Source of the DNA: JBEIHI01 sp964655245
Lineage (GTDB): Bacteria; Bdellovibrionota; UBA2394
Direction of reading: 5' to 3'
Assembly (NCBI GenBank): GCA_964655245.1
Contig: CAZZLQ010000023.1
Coordinates: forward strand, 1 to 34,104
DNA length: 34,104 bases
The notes beneath the pieces were generated by a model. That model did no database searches and was not told the DNA's origin. It was given only the letters and a program-made list of their open reading frames with translations. Made by a program: the position numbers and the translations under genes. Below, in pieces: positions 30,957 through 34,104 of the stretch (position 1 is its first letter; each line of letters begins with the position of its first letter).

Positions 30957-31532
30957 ATGAACCACAACACGAAGATAGTAGTTTTGACAGGCTGCCTAAC
31001 TTTCGCAATCTCTCTTCAACAAGCTTTTGCTTTCTCTCTCCCCGGGGGGGGCGTTGAAAAAGATGAGATCGACAGTCAGTACGCGGAATGCAACAAAGAT
31101 GAACCATCCGACCAGCCGGAGTCCGAGCATCGAACAACCCCAGATTTCGATAAGTATGCAACAACTCAAGCTGGTGTGATTCTGCTGAAGGCTCTTGTGA
31201 CCACCATGGAATACTTCGGCGACAGACCACCCAGCTCGTACTGTGAGTTTGAAAATGTCATGTTAAGTGCAGTCGCTCAACAGAACCCGGTCCAGAGGAT
31301 CAAGGATGAAATCAAGAAAGAATTAGATCATTTATGGGATTGGCTGAAAAGGCGCCACCCTGATGTCAGCCCCATTACGTTTCTCAAATGTTTTGCGAAA
31401 CTAATTCAAGAGTTCATATCATGCCTTAATTCTGCGGGTCATGATAACTTGTTGGGTCAATCGGAACTAATTATCGCAAGATGCTACGCAACGGCTACCG
31501 CTGCCCTCAACAGCGATTCTGCTTGTAGATAG
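30957..31532 (+). CDS. Cysteine-containing exported protein 1
   Basis: A 191-residue protein with a signal peptide (TKIVVLTGCLTFAISLQQ, cleavage near AFAF). The mature part has six Cys (AECNKD, SSYCEFE, LKCFAK, FISCLNS, IARCYAT and the terminal SACR) in a mainly helical context, so disulphide bonds in the periplasm or outside are likely. GAAGGA lies before the ATG. A run of eight G residues (31044-31051) follows the signal region and encodes LPGGG; length change there would shift the frame. No family is recognised. It is first in a run of three similar-sized Cys-rich exported proteins. Confidence 0.72.
   Translation: MNHNTKIVVLTGCLTFAISLQQAFAFSLPGGGVEKDEIDSQYAECNKDEPSDQPESEHRTTPDFDKYATTQAGVILLKALVTTMEYFGDRPPSSYCEFENVMLSAVAQQNPVQRIKDEIKKELDHLWDWLKRRHPDVSPITFLKCFAKLIQEFISCLNSAGHDNLLGQSELIIARCYATATAALNSDSACR
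31044..31051 (+). repeat. G8 homopolymer tract inside the first cysteine-rich gene
   Basis: Eight consecutive G, preceded by CCCC, within codons about 30-32. Tracts of this kind in surface genes of other bacteria change length by slipped pairing and switch expression on and off. Eight is near the lower limit for frequent slippage. Confidence 0.6.
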
Positions 31533-31545
31533 GGCACTCGAGACA

Positions 31546-31572
31546 CCGGGACCCAAATCTTGTGGGTCCCGG
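31546..31572 (+). terminator. Strong 10-bp stem-loop between cysteine-rich genes 1 and 2
   Basis: CCGGGACCCA (31546-31555), loop AATCTTG, TGGGTCCCGG (31563-31572): a perfect, GC-rich 10-bp stem. It lies 13 nt after the stop of gene 1 and 44 nt before gene 2, with no T-run, so it may be an attenuator or an mRNA-stabilising element that makes gene 1 more abundant. Confidence 0.55.
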
Positions 31573-31616
31573 CTATTGGGCAAAGCAAGCCATCTCACAA
31601 AACAAGGAGATTTGAC

Positions 31617-32228
31617 ATGATGAGATTACAAATCAACAGCTTTACGCTGGTACGCTGTTTCCTCCTATCTCAACTGGTAGTGCTGGCAGCTCTGGCATTT
31701 GAGGACACTTTAGCCTTGTCGCGGCAAGCCTCGGATTCGGCTCAGCCGAATGATTCTTCTTTTACCTCTCTAATCCTTACCGTTCAGGCGATCTCAGCTT
31801 TGCCGGAGCAGGATAAGAGCAAATTGGGGGAACTTCTGTTTGAAGCCGCCAGAACTCAGGACGGCTCAATCGCCGTTGAGTTCCTGGCAAGACAGGCAGA
31901 AATTGGGAATGTAGACGACTTTGAAAGAGCGCTCGGGTTCTCAAAGTCAGCTGGGCCTGTGCCCACTATCGGCACACCTCTGCAGCTTATACTTGATCCG
32001 ATCATTCAGGCTCTGCACCCGTACTGCAACGAATACGAATGTCGCAAACAAATGGACGCGAATGCCCTTCATGCAGCTAATGAAATTTGCTGGACGCTAC
32101 ACAAAAACAGGAATCACAAGGATTATCATGCATGCGTCACAAACATGCTGACACTTTACTTAGCCACGGGTCGATCCTACTGCTGGTACATAACTTACCC
32201 TGGCGCGCGGTGTCCCTACCAATGGTGA
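31617..32228 (+). CDS. Cysteine-containing exported protein 2
   Basis: A 203-residue protein with a signal peptide (INSFTLVRCFLLSQLVVLAA, cleavage near LALS). AAGGAGA with 6-nt spacing fixes the ATG at 31617. The N-terminal mature half is helical and Cys-free; the C-terminal half has six Cys (HPYCNEYECRK, EICWTL, HACVTN, SYCWYI, ARCPYQW). No family is recognised. The shared layout with its neighbours (signal peptide, helical body, Cys-rich C-terminal part) points to a related function or common descent, but no direct sequence alignment is convincing by eye. Confidence 0.72.
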   Translation: MMRLQINSFTLVRCFLLSQLVVLAALAFEDTLALSRQASDSAQPNDSSFTSLILTVQAISALPEQDKSKLGELLFEAARTQDGSIAVEFLARQAEIGNVDDFERALGFSKSAGPVPTIGTPLQLILDPIIQALHPYCNEYECRKQMDANALHAANEICWTLHKNRNHKDYHACVTNMLTLYLATGRSYCWYITYPGARCPYQW

Positions 32229-32243
32229 GAAGGAGATCTGAAA

Positions 32244-32639
32244 ATGCATCATAAAACAATACTTATGAAGTTCATTATGCTTTGCACATTAGCAACCAAC
32301 TCATTTGCTCAAAGTGAGGAGGGGGCTGACCAGGCAGATGCCTATTTTAAAACCGCCGGTGCTCAACAAGCAGGCCCCATAAAAGCTTTGAAAAAATGTG
32401 TGATTATTGCGGGCAAGGCGTTTTGCTGGCTTTTTGGTGATAATATTCTTCGCGAGTTGGCCGAGGACAATCCACCGGTGGTAACTGGTTGCGATGTTTG
32501 TCATGACCAGGCTTTTCGAGATGCCAGGAACAGTGACTCACAGCCATTTGAGACAGCCTACTGCGCCAGAATGCGGCAGAATGATTGCCTTCGCTGCCCA
32601 GACCTAGAGAGAAGACCGAGATGTCGTGCCAATGATTGA
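32244..32639 (+). CDS. Cysteine-rich exported protein 3
   Basis: A 131-residue protein with a signal peptide (MKFIMLCTLATNSFAQS). Mature Cys are at KKCVII, AFCWLF, the pair TGCDVCHDQ, and TAYCARMRQNDCLRCPDL and PRCRAND. The CDVCH motif looks like a c-type cytochrome CxxCH heme site, but it is single and the context is unlike a cytochrome fold, so a disulphide or metal role is equally likely. AGGAG lies 8 nt before the ATG and 15 bp separate it from gene 2, so they are cotranscribed. Confidence 0.68.
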   Translation: MHHKTILMKFIMLCTLATNSFAQSEEGADQADAYFKTAGAQQAGPIKALKKCVIIAGKAFCWLFGDNILRELAEDNPPVVTGCDVCHDQAFRDARNSDSQPFETAYCARMRQNDCLRCPDLERRPRCRAND

Positions 32640-32697
32640 AGGGCCTCCCATGAATCAGCGCATTCCTTCATAACAGTGGTCAGCATGCAACTGCTGT

Positions 32698-32719
32698 GGG
32701 TGGAGCTACGCCCCCACCC
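32698..32719. terminator. Hairpin between convergent cysteine-rich and TIGR02147 genes
   Basis: GGGTGG (32698-32703) pairs with CCACCC (32714-32719) across a 10-nt loop; an alternative pairing uses GTGGG with CCCAC. It sits between two converging genes and could end both transcripts, though no T-run is present. Confidence 0.45.
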
Positions 32720-33597
32720 TACCCCCTCGAGAACTTCGAGACGGGAAAGAGCTGAAGGTTGAAATGAAAAATCGCTGTATCCGAAATCTGAGAAGAACCG
32801 TACTTCTTAAAGAGTTGACGGCGAAACTCCGCCACCTCTTCCTTCATCTGAGCAAATCGCGCTTCATCCAAGCTGAGCGTCAGATGCCCAAATTCTCTCA
32901 TCTCTGACGGAAGATTAAGCAGAGCAGCTTTCGACATCTCAATACTCTGCAAATAGAACGTCAAAACATCATCTCTACCAAACTGATCCGCAACAGAGAT
33001 CTCAGGCACATGCGCTCGTAAGACTCCATTCTGATTCGGCTTCAAAAACTCCAATCTCACCAAGACATCAATCGCCACTTGGGCCTGCTCCTGCGTGATC
33101 GCCGGAAACAACTGCTTCGAGATCCACGCAGCATCTGCCTTAAAGTGAGTCAAACTGGAAAGCTCACGAATCGCAGGAATATACCAATGAGTCAGATACG
33201 CGGACTTCTCTTTCGCAAGATCCTCAGAGGTTTGAAGCGCCTTGAGATTCTCAAGTCTTTGAGCATGACGCTCCTTAAGGGCCGCTTCGGTCTCTTGACT
33301 AAACCCAATAAGTGCAAAAAACAAAGACGTCTCCTGACGTGTCAGCCCCAACGCCCTTGCAATCTTAACGGCCGAAATCGACGTCAGCTTTCGCTTTCTC
33401 GCAAACACAAACTGCAAAAAGCTCTTACTCGCAAATCCACATTGCTTTCCAAAATCATTCAGTGACTTCACATGCCCGCTTCGCTTCATCCACTCAAAGC
33501 GCGCCTGAATAAAGTCCACACAATCCTTGAAAGCCTCAGGACGTGGCGCCTGTGTCCACTCAACCGCTGTCATGACTTTGTGTCGTGTTGCTCTCAT
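32719..33597 (-). CDS. TIGR02147/DUF4423-family regulator
   Basis: A 292-residue cytoplasmic protein. The N-terminal part has an HTH-like region (LNDFGKQCGFASKSFLQFV, then VKIARALGLTRQETSLFF), and the middle holds the family core SAYLTHWYIPAIRELSSL with the following winged-helix-like IDVLVRLEFLK. This family is expanded in Bdellovibrio and Fibrobacter relatives and is thought to regulate transcription. The ATG at 33597 overlaps the TGA of the upstream lipoprotein gene (ATGA) with GGAG 7 nt before it, so the two are translationally coupled. It may respond to or control that lipoprotein. Confidence 0.85.
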   Translation of the reverse strand: MRATRHKVMTAVEWTQAPRPEAFKDCVDFIQARFEWMKRSGHVKSLNDFGKQCGFASKSFLQFVFARKRKLTSISAVKIARALGLTRQETSLFFALIGFSQETEAALKERHAQRLENLKALQTSEDLAKEKSAYLTHWYIPAIRELSSLTHFKADAAWISKQLFPAITQEQAQVAIDVLVRLEFLKPNQNGVLRAHVPEISVADQFGRDDVLTFYLQSIEMSKAALLNLPSEMREFGHLTLSLDEARFAQMKEEVAEFRRQLFKKYGSSQISDTAIFHFNLQLFPVSKFSRG

Positions 33598-34097
33598 TGA
33601 TTTTCTCCACAAGCAAAACAAAAAACAGGCTCTGATTTTTGACTGAAGACTTTCTGAAACTGCGCGTTAAACACAACAGCCTGACACACCAGCTCCAGAT
33701 CAGATCCAAGACCAAAGACATTAAACAAAGTCTGCCCCATCACCTGACCCAGGAAGTTACGAACAAAACCATCATCTCGCTTGGCCAAAACAAAATACTG
33801 AAGCAAAAGCTCTCCCGAATCGATCTGGCTTTGATACTCGGCCAGATCAATCGATGAGCAATCCACTTGGTCAGCCGAAGACAGAAAGACCTCCGAGCTT
33901 GCGGGAGCTTGTCCGTTGATCAACAGAATCAGTGGGTTTCCCACTTGTGTTCCCTGAAATCCAATTCCCTGATCGTCGATGGATCTTGTTTCAAGACTGC
34001 TTGAGCTCGAAGGAGTCAAAACACTCGACTGCCCACAGCCGGTCATGACTGTTAAAAGCTGAAACGCAACGATGAAAAATCTCGCCAACCATCCCAT
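33594..34097 (-). CDS. Lipoprotein coupled to the TIGR02147 regulator
   Basis: A 167-residue protein with a lipoprotein signal (MGWLARFFIVAFQLLTVMTGC, lipobox MTGC, Cys21). A Ser-rich linker follows, then GIGFQGTQVGNPLILLINGQ, and two Cys near the end (VFCFACGE) after the single VDCSS and LVCQ. No family is recognised by motif, but small lipoproteins of this layout next to TIGR02147 genes are known in Bdellovibrio relatives. The gene is complete: its ATG lies 7 nt from the window edge, so its promoter is outside. Confidence 0.72.
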   Translation of the reverse strand: MGWLARFFIVAFQLLTVMTGCGQSSVLTPSSSSSLETRSIDDQGIGFQGTQVGNPLILLINGQAPASSEVFLSSADQVDCSSIDLAEYQSQIDSGELLLQYFVLAKRDDGFVRNFLGQVMGQTLFNVFGLGSDLELVCQAVVFNAQFQKVFSQKSEPVFCFACGENQ

Positions 34098-34104
34098 AGC
34101 CGCG

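Noticed and set aside
32490..32515. Cytochrome c heme site (CDVCH) in cysteine-rich protein 3
   Set aside because: A single CxxCH within a Cys-dense exported protein, with no distal Met or cytochrome-like context; kept only as a remark.
1..34104. CRISPR arrays, prophage or integrated plasmid genes
   Set aside because: No regularly spaced short repeats and no phage structural, replication or conjugation genes are visible.

Overview
The window looks like chromosomal DNA from a flagellated, diderm, Bdellovibrio-like bacterium (probably Bdellovibrionota). Evidence for this is a TIGR02147/DUF4423 regulator coupled to a lipoprotein, many small lipoproteins and signal-peptide proteins of no known family, outer-membrane and lipobox signals, two flagellins, and strings of sigma-54-type promoters. 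The phylum is an inference from these features; no rRNA is present.

Layout. 46-5501 (minus): an exported, probably outer-membrane protein, then a xylFGH-type ABC importer translationally coupled to thiamine pyrophosphokinase. 5629-7579 (plus): a STAS protein and two paralogous lipoproteins, each lipoprotein behind a well-formed -24/-12 promoter. 7682-14650 (minus): a large soluble hybrid histidine kinase and four exported or anchored proteins of unknown function. 14683-18050 (minus): meaB, a 98-aa protein, a START-like protein and glpX packed as one unit, preceded by an exported protein with its own sigma-54-type promoter. 18250-20254: an orphan 201-aa protein, a transposase-like double-HTH protein without a catalytic domain, and a complete tyrosine recombinase; the HTH/recombinase intergenic region is dense with inverted and direct repeats. 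20289-21939 (plus): a rhomboid protease with two N-terminal zinc ribbons and a small exported protein.

22012-26588 (plus) is the most striking part: two tandem flagellin genes of 725 and 715 residues. In each, the usual short flagellin core (N-terminal about 165 and C-terminal about 100 residues) is split by nine regularly spaced FG-GAP/VCBS-type calcium-binding repeats. They share a 366-bp near-identical 5' segment covering promoter, leader and the first 94 codons. A cyclic-nucleotide-binding-domain protein without a DNA-binding domain follows.

27274-27476 holds tRNA-Val(GAC) and, just upstream, a broken copy of its 5' end that looks partly inverted. 27464-30676 has an alpha/beta hydrolase and a nitric-oxide type signalling set (H-NOX, HNOBA-domain histidine kinase, divergent single-domain response regulator). 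30851-32639 (plus) is a sigma-54-type promoter followed by three small cysteine-rich exported proteins of unknown family; the first carries a G8 tract just after its signal peptide. The window ends with the lipoprotein and TIGR02147 regulator pair on the minus strand.

Five well-spaced -24/-12 elements all lie 13-80 nt before genes for exported proteins, suggesting a sigma-54 regulon of envelope and secreted proteins. Family calls come from reading motifs by eye; no database search was run.
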